Shown here one piece after another: positions 16,707 to 24,534 of a DNA stretch of 64,000 bases (positions within the stretch are counted from its first letter, which is position 1; each line of letters opens with the position of its first letter). The stretch is from Alphaproteobacteria bacterium (GTDB lineage Bacteria > Pseudomonadota > Alphaproteobacteria > RF32 > CAG-239). The notes under the pieces were generated by a model. The model had not been told where the DNA came from and made no database searches. It worked only from the letters and a program-made list of their open reading frames with translations. The DNA is taken from the NCBI GenBank assembly GCA_020025875.1, contig JAHHRI010000002.1, forward strand, positions 1-64,000. The letters are read 5' to 3'. Both the position numbers and the translations under genes were made by a program.

Positions 16707-18869
16707 TTGCGAAATTTTATAAGGTTTTGTTTGAAAACCATCTTTACAATATTTAAAGTCAGATGCTCAATTGAGTTTGACGAAAAGGATATGCCGGAGA
16801 AAGGCGTTTATGTTGCCAACCATGTTTCTTTCTTCGATCCGGTTTTGCTGTTTGCTTTTTTGCCGGGGGATCCGGTTTTTGCCCTAAACGGGCATTTGTA
16901 CCGCAGCCGGCTGATCCGTTTTTTGATGAAAACAGCCGATATCATGCCCTTTAACCCCATTGAACCCGGTGACATCAAAGAGCTGATTGCCAAAGTGGAC
17001 AGCGGGCGTTTGTGTGTGATTTTTGCCGAAGGACGGGTGACGGAAAGCGGTGGTTTGATGAAAATTTATGAAGCGCCGGGGTTGGTTGCCGACAAGTCGG
17101 GAGCGCCGCTCATTCCGGTTTGGATTGAAGGACCGCAATATGGTTATTTTTCCAAAACCAAAGGCAAGCTGCCTCATCGTCCGTTGCCCAAAGTGCGGGT
17201 GATTGTCGGACGACCGCGCTCCTTTAAGCTAAAAGATGAACTCCGCCGTCAGCGCGATCACATCAGTAATGAAGTGTATATGATTTTGCGCGAAATGAGT
17301 TTTGAAGTTCGTTATAATCCGGATATTTCGCTTTTTGCCCAACTGATGAAAACCGCCAAAGTGCACGCCAAAAAAGGCTTGTTTCGGCGTCCGAAGTTTG
17401 TTGAGGACATTCAGCGCAAACCACAGTCTTACCGCGACATTATCATCAAGTCTTTCGTGCTTGGAAAATATTTGAAGCGGCGGACGGAGCCGGAAGAACA
17501 TGTGGGCTTGTTTTTGCCCAATTCGGTTGCCGCGCTGTGCAGCTTTTTCGGGCTGACGGCTTACGGCAGAATTCCGGTTATGCTCAATTTTTCTGTCGGT
17601 GCCCAAAACATGGCGTCGATGTGCAAGACGGCACAGGTGCGAATCGTGGTGACGTCACTGGCTTTCATCAAAACCGCCAAAATGGAAGAAGCGGTGAAGA
17701 TGATGGAAAAAAACGGCGTGAAGATTATTTATTTGGAAAAAGCTGCCAAAGAAATCGGCTTGTGGGATAAGATCAACGCTTATTTGCGCTACAAAATTAA
17801 ACGCGTGCCGATTAAAAAAGGCGGAAACCGTAAGGCAGTGATTTTGTTTACTTCCGGTTCGGAAGGCGCGCCGAAAGCCGTTGTTTTGAGCCATGCAAAC
17901 ATCATCTCCAACATCAAGCAAATGTCGGCGATTGAAACCATCAACGTGACCGATACGGTGTTTAATGCTCTGCCGATGTTCCATAGCTTCGGTCTGGTGG
18001 TGGGCACTTTGTTCCCGTTGTTTGAGGGAGCCAAGCTGTTTTTGTATCCGTCGCCTTTACACTATCGTGTGGTGGCAGAAATCGTTTACGAGATCGGCGC
18101 CTCAATTATGTTCGGAACCGATACTTTCTTCCGCGGTTACGGACGTATTGCCCACCCGTTCGATTTTCATAATATTCGTTTTATGTTCGGTGGCGCGGAA
18201 GCCGTTAAGCCCGATACGCGAAACATATGGATGGAGCGGCTCGGCATTCGGGTGCTGGAAGCATACGGCGCTACAGAATGTTCGCCGGTGGTGAGTGCCA
18301 ATAACCGTATTTTTAACCGCTTTGGCTCCATCGGCAAACTTTTGCCGGCGATAGAGTACAGAATTGATCCCGTGCCGGGTATCGAAAAAGGCGGCGAGTT
18401 GGTGGTGCGCGGACCTAACATTATGATGGGGTATATCATGCCCGACAATCCGGGGGTGTTGGTGCCGCTTAAAGACGGTTGGTATCACACCGGAGACGTG
18501 GTGGAAATTGATGAGATCGGGTTTGTTTATATTCGGGATCGGATCAAACGTTTTGCCAAAATCGGCGGGGAAATGGTTTCCTTAAATGCGGTGCATGAAA
18601 TGGTATGCAAAGCCTATGAGGTCGATGGCGAATTTCAGTATGGCGTGGTGGCGGTGCCGCATGAAAGCAAAGGCGAGCAGATTGTGTTGGCAACCAACAA
18701 CCGCAATGTGACGCAAGACGGGCTGCATGCCTATATCAGGGCCAATGCCATGTCGGAGTTGTTTTTGCCGAGAATGATCCTGTATATGGACAAGCTGCCG
18801 GTTTTTGCCACCGGTAAGGCCGACAATGTAACTTTGAAAAAACTTGTCTTAGAAGAAATGGCCAAATAG
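16707..18869 (+). CDS. aas: Bifunctional acyltransferase / acyl-ACP synthetase (Aas-type)
   Basis: 720 residues. The first 190 form a PlsC-type acyltransferase: HVSFFD at 39-44 is the HX4D site and FAEGRVTESGG the second motif, with Arg instead of the usual Thr. A linker leads to an AMP-forming synthetase domain: LFTSGSEGAPKAVVLSHAN (about 377-395), YGATECSP, and YHTGDVVEIDEIGF, with RIKRFAKIGGEMVS near the C-terminus. Aas reacylates 2-acyl-lysophospholipids at the inner membrane using fatty acid, ATP and ACP. Start is TTG at 16707 with GGAG nine bases upstream; no ATG precedes the conserved part. Confidence 0.9.
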   Translation: MRNFIRFCLKTIFTIFKVRCSIEFDEKDMPEKGVYVANHVSFFDPVLLFAFLPGDPVFALNGHLYRSRLIRFLMKTADIMPFNPIEPGDIKELIAKVDSGRLCVIFAEGRVTESGGLMKIYEAPGLVADKSGAPLIPVWIEGPQYGYFSKTKGKLPHRPLPKVRVIVGRPRSFKLKDELRRQRDHISNEVYMILREMSFEVRYNPDISLFAQLMKTAKVHAKKGLFRRPKFVEDIQRKPQSYRDIIIKSFVLGKYLKRRTEPEEHVGLFLPNSVAALCSFFGLTAYGRIPVMLNFSVGAQNMASMCKTAQVRIVVTSLAFIKTAKMEEAVKMMEKNGVKIIYLEKAAKEIGLWDKINAYLRYKIKRVPIKKGGNRKAVILFTSGSEGAPKAVVLSHANIISNIKQMSAIETINVTDTVFNALPMFHSFGLVVGTLFPLFEGAKLFLYPSPLHYRVVAEIVYEIGASIMFGTDTFFRGYGRIAHPFDFHNIRFMFGGAEAVKPDTRNIWMERLGIRVLEAYGATECSPVVSANNRIFNRFGSIGKLLPAIEYRIDPVPGIEKGGELVVRGPNIMMGYIMPDNPGVLVPLKDGWYHTGDVVEIDEIGFVYIRDRIKRFAKIGGEMVSLNAVHEMVCKAYEVDGEFQYGVVAVPHESKGEQIVLATNNRNVTQDGLHAYIRANAMSELFLPRMILYMDKLPVFATGKADNVTLKKLVLEEMAK

Positions 18870-19023
18870 GGCGGCAAGGACGCTCTGTGCGGCAATGCTT
18901 TGGTTGGCAAACGAATTGCGAAGGGCTTGTTCATGATATGATCCGTTAAACAGAATCCATATCTATTGAAAAAGGCAACAGCGTTGCGTTTGCGTTGAAG
19001 GCGGTTTGGTAAACCGGTTTATC

Positions 19024-19054
19024 AAAAAAAAAGGAGTTTGGAACTCCTTTTTTT
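19024..19054 (+). terminator. Rho-independent terminator
   Basis: GGAGTT, loop TGG, AACTCC, then seven Ts, about 155 bases after aas. Confidence 0.7.
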
Positions 19055-19075
19055 GTGTTTTAACGAAACCGGCTC

Positions 19076-19104
19076 TTGCTTTTCTTGAGAAAGATATTTA
19101 TCGT
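19076..19104 (+). promoter_or_regulatory. Possible promoter of the OmpA-family lipoprotein gene
   Basis: TTGCTT and TATCGT separated by 17 bases, 38 bases before the ATG. It follows directly after the aas terminator. Confidence 0.4.
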
Positions 19105-19141
19105 ATCGGTATGTTTCAGCAAATAATACAGGAGAAAAATT

Positions 19142-19783
19142 ATGCAGAAATCTGTTTTGTGTCTGTTGCTTGCCGCAAGCTTGATCAGCGGATGTGCAAC
19201 CGATCCGTACACGGGCGAGAGCAAAGTGTCGAAAACGGCATGGGGGACGGGTATCGGTACGGTGGTTGGTGCCGGTGTCGGCGCTTTGGTCGGCGGAGAA
19301 AAAGGAGCGTTGATCGGTGCCGGAATCGGTGCTGTTGGCGGTGCTTCTGCCGGCGGATATATGGATTTGCAGGCACGCAAACTACGACAGGAACTTGTCG
19401 GCACCGGTGTTCGGGTTGCGGTTTTGGAAAACGGACAAATCCAACTTTTGATGCCAAGCAATATTACTTTCGATTTTGATTCCGCTGTTTTTAGAACGGG
19501 TTTTAACCGTACGCTTGATTCGGTGGCTAAGGTGCTGACGGAATATGATAAAACGAAAGTGATTGTTTCCGGCTATACGGATAATGTCGGCAAAGCCGCC
19601 TACAATAACGCACTTTCGCTCAAACGGGCGCAGGCCGTGGCAAACTATTTGGTGTTGCGTGATGTTTCGCCGGAAAGAATCAGTGTTTACGGCTATGGTT
19701 CTCAGTATCCCATCGCTTCCAACAAAACAGATGCCGGTCGTGCGCAGAACCGTCGGGTGACGATTACTTTACAGAAGATATAG
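19142..19783 (+). CDS. OmpA-family lipoprotein with glycine zipper (YiaD-like)
   Basis: 213 residues. Lipobox LISGC (Cys18) is followed by a glycine-zipper segment (GTGIGTVVGAGVGALVGG, about 36-75) and a C-terminal OmpA-like peptidoglycan-binding domain, with NITFDFDSAVF, VSGYTDNVGKAAYN and LSLKRAQAVANYL and the final GRAQNRRVTI. The protein probably anchors the outer membrane to peptidoglycan. Ribosome-binding site AGGAG is close upstream, and a strong terminator follows, so it is monocistronic. Confidence 0.9.
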   Translation: MQKSVLCLLLAASLISGCATDPYTGESKVSKTAWGTGIGTVVGAGVGALVGGEKGALIGAGIGAVGGASAGGYMDLQARKLRQELVGTGVRVAVLENGQIQLLMPSNITFDFDSAVFRTGFNRTLDSVAKVLTEYDKTKVIVSGYTDNVGKAAYNNALSLKRAQAVANYLVLRDVSPERISVYGYGSQYPIASNKTDAGRAQNRRVTITLQKI

Positions 19784-19799
19784 TATCGCTTTTGAGGGA

Positions 19800-19828
19800 G
19801 AATGCCGCTTTTGTGCGGCATTCTTTTT
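19800..19828 (+). terminator. Rho-independent terminator
   Basis: GAATGCCGC, loop TTTTGT, GCGGCATTC, TTTTTG. Confidence 0.85.
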
Positions 19829-19988
19829 GTTGTCGGCAAAACATAAGCCTGCATACCGTTTGAGCAAACGGGGGGCGGTGCGAAGAAAAAAATGCCATGC
19901 GGATATAAACGCAATATCTATTGAACCTGCCGCTGTTTGTGAATATCTGAAATGATGTATCGTAACATTGAGCAAAGGATGAAAAATT

Positions 19989-20330
19989 ATGAAAAAAGCA
20001 TCTGCACTGATTATGTTTACTTTGCTGGCAACGGTGGGATATTTTATCGGCAATGCGGTTGCCAAAAGCAAAATGTCTACAGATCGGAATGCTTCGGACG
20101 GTGTGCTGGTGGTTGAAGAAACTTATGGCGTTGCCGTTCCCGTTCAGGGCAATATGTCCGCCGCCGCTCAAAACAACGGATCTTCTTCCGTTGATGTCAA
20201 TGCGGGCAAAACGACTCATGCCGATAAGGCTGCTTCTGCCGTGCCGATGGTTGACAGCAAGGCACCCACCGACGGCGACGATGTGATGGTTGTCGAAACC
20301 GTCAATGAAGAAGGCTATGTTGACGAATAA
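19989..20330 (+). CDS. Exported hypothetical protein
   Basis: 113 residues. A hydrophobic N-terminus (about 5-24, ending GNAVAKS) is a signal peptide or single anchor. The remainder is polar, low in complexity and acidic at the end (VVETVNEEGYVDE), probably unstructured in the periplasm. A short motif VVEET near residue 41 returns as VVETV near 101, hinting at a duplicated half. AAGGATGAAAAATT gives a ribosome-binding site. Function unknown. Confidence 0.6.
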   Translation: MKKASALIMFTLLATVGYFIGNAVAKSKMSTDRNASDGVLVVEETYGVAVPVQGNMSAAAQNNGSSSVDVNAGKTTHADKAASAVPMVDSKAPTDGDDVMVVETVNEEGYVDE

Positions 20331-20361
20331 TCAATTATTAAGCAGACTTTCTGCCTCAAAC

Positions 20362-20409
20362 GCCCCTCAAAGGATTTTTCCCCCAACCCCTTGTCCTTTG
20401 AGGGCTTTT
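20362..20409 (+). terminator. Rho-independent terminator
   Basis: GCCCCTCAAAGGA (20362-20374) pairs with TCCTTTGAGGGC (20394-20405), followed by TTTTGG. It ends the exported protein gene. Confidence 0.65.
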
Positions 20410-20427
20410 GGGGTGGTGAAGACAATC

Positions 20428-20457
20428 AAAAAAGCCTCGTGATAAACGAGGCTTTTT
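20428..20457. terminator. Bidirectional rho-independent terminator
   Basis: AAAAAGCCTCG, short loop, CGAGGCTTTTTT, directly before the stop of the minus-strand barrel gene. Confidence 0.8.
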
Positions 20458-20466
20458 TGATATGGC

Positions 20467-21024
20467 TTATCGGAAAGTGTAGCGGATGCCAAACGAATAT
20501 TCGTTCATATGATCCAAGCCGTCAACACGGTCAATTTTGATGTAACGAGCCAGCAGTCTGGTTGACCAGTTCTCGTTGATATGATAAGTCAGTCCGCCGC
20601 CAAAGCGATATCCCCAGCCGCGGTCGTTATGGTCTTTTGAAAAGCGAAAATCGTGCTTAAACGAATATTCTCCGAGACCAAAGGTTGCCGTCGGTGCCAA
20701 CCGTCCGTCGCAGCCAAGCGGCAGATAGGCCATGAGATCGAGGCCGTATGCCTGAAAACTGGTGCTTTTGAGGTTTGACGGTGCAGCAAACTTGTGTTTG
20801 TCGGCATATTGATAAAAAAGTTCGGTGCCGAAATATTTGTTGTAGACCGATCCAAGGTTGAGCGAGCCGGCGTTGTGATATGTGTGCGTGCCGTCTGCCC
20901 GAACTTCTCCGTATGCATAATTGGCGCCGATATACGGTTTGTAGTTGTTTTCAATGGCGTTGGCGGCAGCCGTGTTTAGGCAGATACCGGCAGCCAGCAG
21001 TATGGCTGTGTTTATTTTTTGCAT
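20467..21024 (-). CDS. Small outer-membrane beta-barrel protein, paralogue
   Basis: 185 residues; signal peptide ending near AAANA and C-terminal strand FGIRYTFR. It shares TSFQAYGLDLMAYLPLGCDG and HINENWSTR with the barrel encoded at 8166-8714, and both keep a Cys in LPLGCDG. Strand pattern fits an eight-stranded barrel. AGGA precedes the start. The extra C-terminal Arg after Phe is unusual for BAM substrates but tolerated in some. Confidence 0.78.
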   Translation of the reverse strand: MQKINTAILLAAGICLNTAAANAIENNYKPYIGANYAYGEVRADGTHTYHNAGSLNLGSVYNKYFGTELFYQYADKHKFAAPSNLKSTSFQAYGLDLMAYLPLGCDGRLAPTATFGLGEYSFKHDFRFSKDHNDRGWGYRFGGGLTYHINENWSTRLLARYIKIDRVDGLDHMNEYSFGIRYTFR

Positions 21025-21118
21025 TTTTGTTCCTTTCTTTAAGACTTTTTAATATAATCTACGCTAGGATTTAAGAAAGTAAAGTGAAAAGTGGAATTAT
21101 TCCGCAAAGGAGTGAGTT

Positions 21119-21664
21119 ATGGAAGAACGAAAATCGCAGTCCGGCTATACCCTGATTGAGTCGATTATGTTTATCGGTGTTGTTTCGATGTTGGCAATAG
21201 CCGTGATATCTCTGATCAACAGTATGCTTGACAAATACAGAATGAGCCGAGTTACCCAGCAGATTGTGGATTTGCAAAAAAATATCGATTTTCGTTTCTC
21301 TTCGGCAGAAAATTTCGAAAATCTGAAAGCCAAATTGCTAACGGATGAAAGCATCGTTCCGGGAGATATGGTGGACGGAACAAAGATTCGTCATGCCTAT
21401 AAAGGTCCCGTGACAATCAGGAGCCGGCAAAGCCACAGTGTTTATGAGGTGATGTTTGGGGAGCTGCCGTATCATGCCTGTACGGAATTGGCGATGATCG
21501 ACTGGATGACCGGTTACAATTCGCATCTGGTGCATATTAAAATTAACAGCAAATTTTTTACATGGCAGGGGAAAAAACAAGGTAAATTGCCGATGGAATA
21601 TAGTGCCGCGTTGGCAGCTTGCCAAGATAATCGTAATAATGTCATTATTTGGCAGTTTCAGTAA
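21119..21664 (+). CDS. Type IV prepilin-like protein
   Basis: 181 residues. Residues 1-8 are a short charged leader, then SGYTLIESIMFIGVVSMLA: a prepilin peptidase site G-Y with Glu at +5 and a long hydrophobic helix running to about residue 40. The leader is short as in type IVa pilins, while the C-terminal globular part with HACTELAMIDWM and a late Cys resembles PilS/type IVb or pseudopilins; two cysteines could form the usual C-terminal disulfide. No other pilus gene is adjacent, so assembly genes must lie elsewhere if this is functional. AAAGGAG precedes the ATG. Confidence 0.72.
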   Translation: MEERKSQSGYTLIESIMFIGVVSMLAIAVISLINSMLDKYRMSRVTQQIVDLQKNIDFRFSSAENFENLKAKLLTDESIVPGDMVDGTKIRHAYKGPVTIRSRQSHSVYEVMFGELPYHACTELAMIDWMTGYNSHLVHIKINSKFFTWQGKKQGKLPMEYSAALAACQDNRNNVIIWQFQ

Positions 21665-21709
21665 ATCTTTACCGTATCGTTGAAATCTGGGTTCAAAATG
21701 ATTTTTTGC

Positions 21710-21740
21710 TTGAAGAAAATAATTGAAATTTATATATAAT
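21710..21740 (+). promoter_or_regulatory. Possible promoter of dksA
   Basis: TTGAAG followed by TATATA at 17 bases or TATAAT at 19 bases. Confidence 0.4.
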
Positions 21741-21791
21741 TGGCTATATGAAACCGATTGTAAAAATATAAACTTGAATAGGAGAGATAAA

Positions 21792-22217
21792 ATGGTTGAA
21801 ACGTCTGTTATTCTGCCTCCCGATTATAGACCTTCGGCAGATGAGGAATATATGAATGAAATGCAGATCGAATATTTTCGCCAAAAATTGCTGGAATGGA
21901 AAAAATCTCTTCTTGCGCAGTCGAAGGACACGTTGGAAGAACTGCGTCAGGGAGGGCTGAACCAGCCCGATGAGCTGGATCGGGCCTCTATGGAAACAGA
22001 CAAAGCGCTTGATTTGCGTACCAAAGATCGTGCCCGTAAGCTAATCAGCAAGATCAACGACGCATTGAAACGGATTGAAGACGGTACCTATGGCTACTGC
22101 GAGGAAACCGGAGAACCGATCGGGGTTGAGCGGTTGGAGGCCAGACCGGTGGCTACGCTTTCCATCGAAGCTCAGGAACGCCACGAAAGAATGGAAAAAA
22201 CCTATAGCGAAGACTAA
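21792..22217 (+). CDS. dksA: RNA polymerase-binding regulator DksA, single-cysteine type
   Basis: 141 residues from the ATG that follows GGAGAGATAAA; an upstream in-frame ATG would add 23 residues foreign to the family. DksA enters the secondary channel of RNA polymerase and with ppGpp adjusts rRNA and amino-acid promoters. The coiled coil (about 20-100) ends in DELDRASMETDKA, the tip with the acidic residues that act on the polymerase. The zinc-finger segment reads GYCEETGEPIG and ATLSIEAQ, so three of four Cys are Thr, Ser and Ala, as in known alphaproteobacterial single-Cys DksA. It leads maf, rng and yacG. Confidence 0.92.
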   Translation: MVETSVILPPDYRPSADEEYMNEMQIEYFRQKLLEWKKSLLAQSKDTLEELRQGGLNQPDELDRASMETDKALDLRTKDRARKLISKINDALKRIEDGTYGYCEETGEPIGVERLEARPVATLSIEAQERHERMEKTYSED

Positions 22218-22225
22218 ACAAAACC

Positions 22226-22798
22226 ATGGAAAAAAAAGACTTTATACTTGCTTCGGCTTCCCCCCACCGGCTGGCTCTGTTAGAACAGGTGGAGCTATGC
22301 CCGAAGCTGGTTTGTCCGGCAGACATTGACGAGAGTGTCCGGCGCTTTGAAACCCCTTCGCGCTATGTTAAAAGGATGGCGCAGGAAAAGGCTCGTCGCG
22401 TGGCTGCTTTGCATTCGGGCGAAAACATACTGGCGTGCGATACGGTGGCCGTGGTCGGACGCCGGATTTTGCAAAAAGCCGGCAGCGACGAAGAACAGAG
22501 GCAAGTGATGCGTTTGGTTTCGGGGCGTGCCAGCCATGTGCTTTCCGCCGTTTGTTTGATTGATAAAAACGGCAGAGAGGCCTTGCGTTTTTCCGATTCC
22601 AGAGTCATCACCAAAAGGCTTTCGGAAGAAGAAATTGAACGCTATGTTGCAACCGGAGAGTGGAAAGGATGCAGCGGGTATAAAATTGAAGGACGTTTTG
22701 CCGGCTATGTCCGCAGAGTTGTCGGTTCTTATTCCGGCATTGTCGGGCTGCCGCTGTTTGAAACGCAGAACTTACTGAACGGAGCGGGAATTAGATGA
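22226..22798 (+). CDS. maf: Maf-family nucleoside triphosphate pyrophosphatase
   Basis: 190 residues. Opening ILASASPHRLALLEQ is the Maf substrate loop (SxSPxR), followed by ADIDES, LACDTVAVV with the catalytic Asp, and SGRASHVLSAV. Maf enzymes hydrolyse non-canonical or excess NTPs. No obvious ribosome-binding site; translation may depend on the dksA stop eight bases upstream. Its stop overlaps the rng start (ATGA). Confidence 0.92.
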   Translation: MEKKDFILASASPHRLALLEQVELCPKLVCPADIDESVRRFETPSRYVKRMAQEKARRVAALHSGENILACDTVAVVGRRILQKAGSDEEQRQVMRLVSGRASHVLSAVCLIDKNGREALRFSDSRVITKRLSEEEIERYVATGEWKGCSGYKIEGRFAGYVRRVVGSYSGIVGLPLFETQNLLNGAGIR

Positions 22799-23970
22799 CA
22801 ATAGATACCATTGTTTATGATAAAAATTCGACTGTGACGGGGATTGCGGCACTTGAAAACGGTTGCCCCGTAGAGCTGGAAATTATTACGGGCAGACAAG
22901 CCATCAGCGGTAATGTGTATTTGGGAAAAATTAGCAAAAAGGTGATGTTGGCAGGAGCCAAGGAAGGCTTTTTTGTTAATCTTGGTGACGGTCTTGAAGG
23001 TTTTTTAAATGCCGAGGAAAACGGTTTGGCAGATGTGAAGCTAACCGAAGGACAAAGTATCGTGGTGCAGGTTTCGCAAGAAAAAAGAGCGGAAAAACAC
23101 GCGCGCTTGGTGCGTTCGGTACAGCTGGCAGGGCGCTATTTGGTATATTGTCCCTATCGTTTGCGGGTGGAGGCTTCCGCTAAAATCGAAGATAAGCACA
23201 CTCTGACAGAATATATGGAAAAGGTCAAAGAAAACGTCACCGGTCAAGAAGGGTGGATTTTGCGCACGGCCTCGGTGCAGGCTGATTTTGCCGAAGTGGA
23301 AAAAGAGATGAAGGAACTGCGTGAGATTTTTGAAAACATCCGCAAAAAAGCACGCAGCGAGCAAGCCCCTTGCTTGCTTTATGCCAAGCCCGATTCCCTG
23401 TTTGAACATTTGGCACTTCGCGCCGAAAAGCTAAACAAACTGGTGACCAACAGCCGCAATATCGAAAAAGAAGTCAAAGCCCTTTATGGTGATGCCTTTA
23501 CCATTGAAATTTGCCAGAACCCGTTTGAAGAATGCGGGATTGATGAGGTTATTGCCCAAGCCTTGGAAAAAGAAGTTGTTTTAAAAGGCGGCGGACGGAT
23601 CAGCATTGAGGAAACACGGGCTTGCACAGCCATTGATGTGGACAGCGGCAGAGATGTCGGCGGTGGTGCGCTGAACAGAATCAATGAAGAGGCCGCATAT
23701 GAAATTGCCCGACAAATCCGCTTGCGGAATCTGGCGGGAAAAATTGTAATCGATTTTGCCGGTCATTCTGACTATAAATATATTAAACCGCTGCTGGAAA
23801 TTTTGGAACAGGAATTGGCCAAAGACAGCCAGAAAAATCATATTGCCGGTCTGAGCCGTGCGGGTTTGGTTGAAATTATCCGTGTTCGGAGACGCCCGCC
23901 GCTTTCGGAATTGATGACGGAAGAATGTGCCGTTTGCTGCGGTACGGGGCGGGTGGAAAAAGGAGCGTGA
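22795..23970 (+). CDS. rng: Ribonuclease E/G family protein
   Basis: 391 residues, shorter than E. coli RNase G. The N-terminal S1 domain ([24 protein letters not shown]) leads to the RNase H-like catalytic part; the two metal-binding Asp are in CTAIDVDSG and [10 protein letters not shown], and the zinc-link is [10 protein letters not shown] near the C-terminus. There is no long scaffold tail, so it is not a degradosome-type RNase E. It likely processes rRNA and mRNA 5' monophosphate ends. The Maf-RNase G-YacG order is common in alphaproteobacteria. Confidence 0.93.
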   Translation: MTIDTIVYDKNSTVTGIAALENGCPVELEIITGRQAISGNVYLGKISKKVMLAGAKEGFFVNLGDGLEGFLNAEENGLADVKLTEGQSIVVQVSQEKRAEKHARLVRSVQLAGRYLVYCPYRLRVEASAKIEDKHTLTEYMEKVKENVTGQEGWILRTASVQADFAEVEKEMKELREIFENIRKKARSEQAPCLLYAKPDSLFEHLALRAEKLNKLVTNSRNIEKEVKALYGDAFTIEICQNPFEECGIDEVIAQALEKEVVLKGGGRISIEETRACTAIDVDSGRDVGGGALNRINEEAAYEIARQIRLRNLAGKIVIDFAGHSDYKYIKPLLEILEQELAKDSQKNHIAGLSRAGLVEIIRVRRRPPLSELMTEECAVCCGTGRVEKGA

Positions 23971-23972
23971 AA

Positions 23973-24188
23973 ATGGGGGAAATTTTAAAAACTTGCCGTT
24001 GCCCGATCTGCGGAAAGGTTGCGCCGGCGGGGAAATATCGCCCCTTTTGCTCCAAACGCTGTGCAGACATAGACCTCGGTAACTGGTTAAACGAAACTTA
24101 TTGTGTGGAAGCGGAAGAAATAGATGATCAGGATATTGAGGCTTTGGAAGAATTGGTTTCTCGCGGCAATGATGACGGTGAAAGCTAG
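23973..24188 (+). CDS. yacG: Zinc-ribbon DNA gyrase inhibitor YacG
   Basis: 71 residues from ATG 23973. The zinc ribbon is complete: CPICGK at the start and [15 protein letters not shown] in the middle, the latter the YacG signature. Family members bind GyrB and block DNA binding. The acidic tail continues to the stop; the last few codons are part of a 120-bp tandem duplication that extends past the gene. Confidence 0.9.
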   Translation: MGEILKTCRCPICGKVAPAGKYRPFCSKRCADIDLGNWLNETYCVEAEEIDDQDIEALEELVSRGNDDGES

Positions 24189-24207
24189 CTTTTGTTAAAT
24201 TGTTTTA

Positions 24208-24240
24208 GTCGGTGATTTTTGTTTGTCATCGGCTTTTTTT
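24208..24240 (+). terminator. Rho-independent terminator, first duplicated copy
   Basis: GTCGGTGA, loop TTTTTGTTTG, TCATCGGC, TTTTTTT. It ends the dksA-maf-rng-yacG run. Confidence 0.75.
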
Positions 24241-24329
24241 TGCCCTTTTGAAAAGCTTGCGTGGGGTACGCTTTACCAAGACTTGCGGTGTGATGACAGT
24301 GAAAGCTAGCTTTTATTAAAATTGTTTTA

Positions 24330-24362
24330 GTCGGTGATTTTTGTTTGTCATCGGCTTTTTTT
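24330..24362 (+). terminator. Rho-independent terminator, second duplicated copy
   Basis: Same hairpin as at 24208-24240 within the second repeat unit. Confidence 0.7.
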
Positions 24363-24490
24363 GCCTTTTGAAAAGCTTGCGTGGGGTACGCTTTGCCAAG
24401 ACTTGCGGTGTGATGACAGTGAAAGGTACTTCCGCCATTATATATATCTTTCGGTTAATCGGGGAATGCTCTATTAGCCGTCAAGATACA

Positions 24491-24521
24491 AAAAATCCCA
24501 AGCGTCGGCTTGGGATTTTTT
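24491..24521. terminator. Bidirectional rho-independent terminator after ftsZ
   Basis: AAATCCCAAGC, loop GTCG, GCTTGGGATTTTTT; the A-run on the left lets it end the minus-strand division cluster. Confidence 0.8.
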
Positions 24522-24534
24522 GAGAGTGTTCATC

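Larger units (their letters stand above)
24171..24425. repeat. Tandem duplication of about 120 bp, two copies plus a start of a third
   Basis: Units begin at GATGACGGTG (24171), GATGACAGTG (24292) and again at 24412, differing by only a few bases. Each full unit contains a terminator hairpin and the segment GAAAAGCTTGCGTGGGGTAC. The first copy includes the last codons of yacG. Confidence 0.85.
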
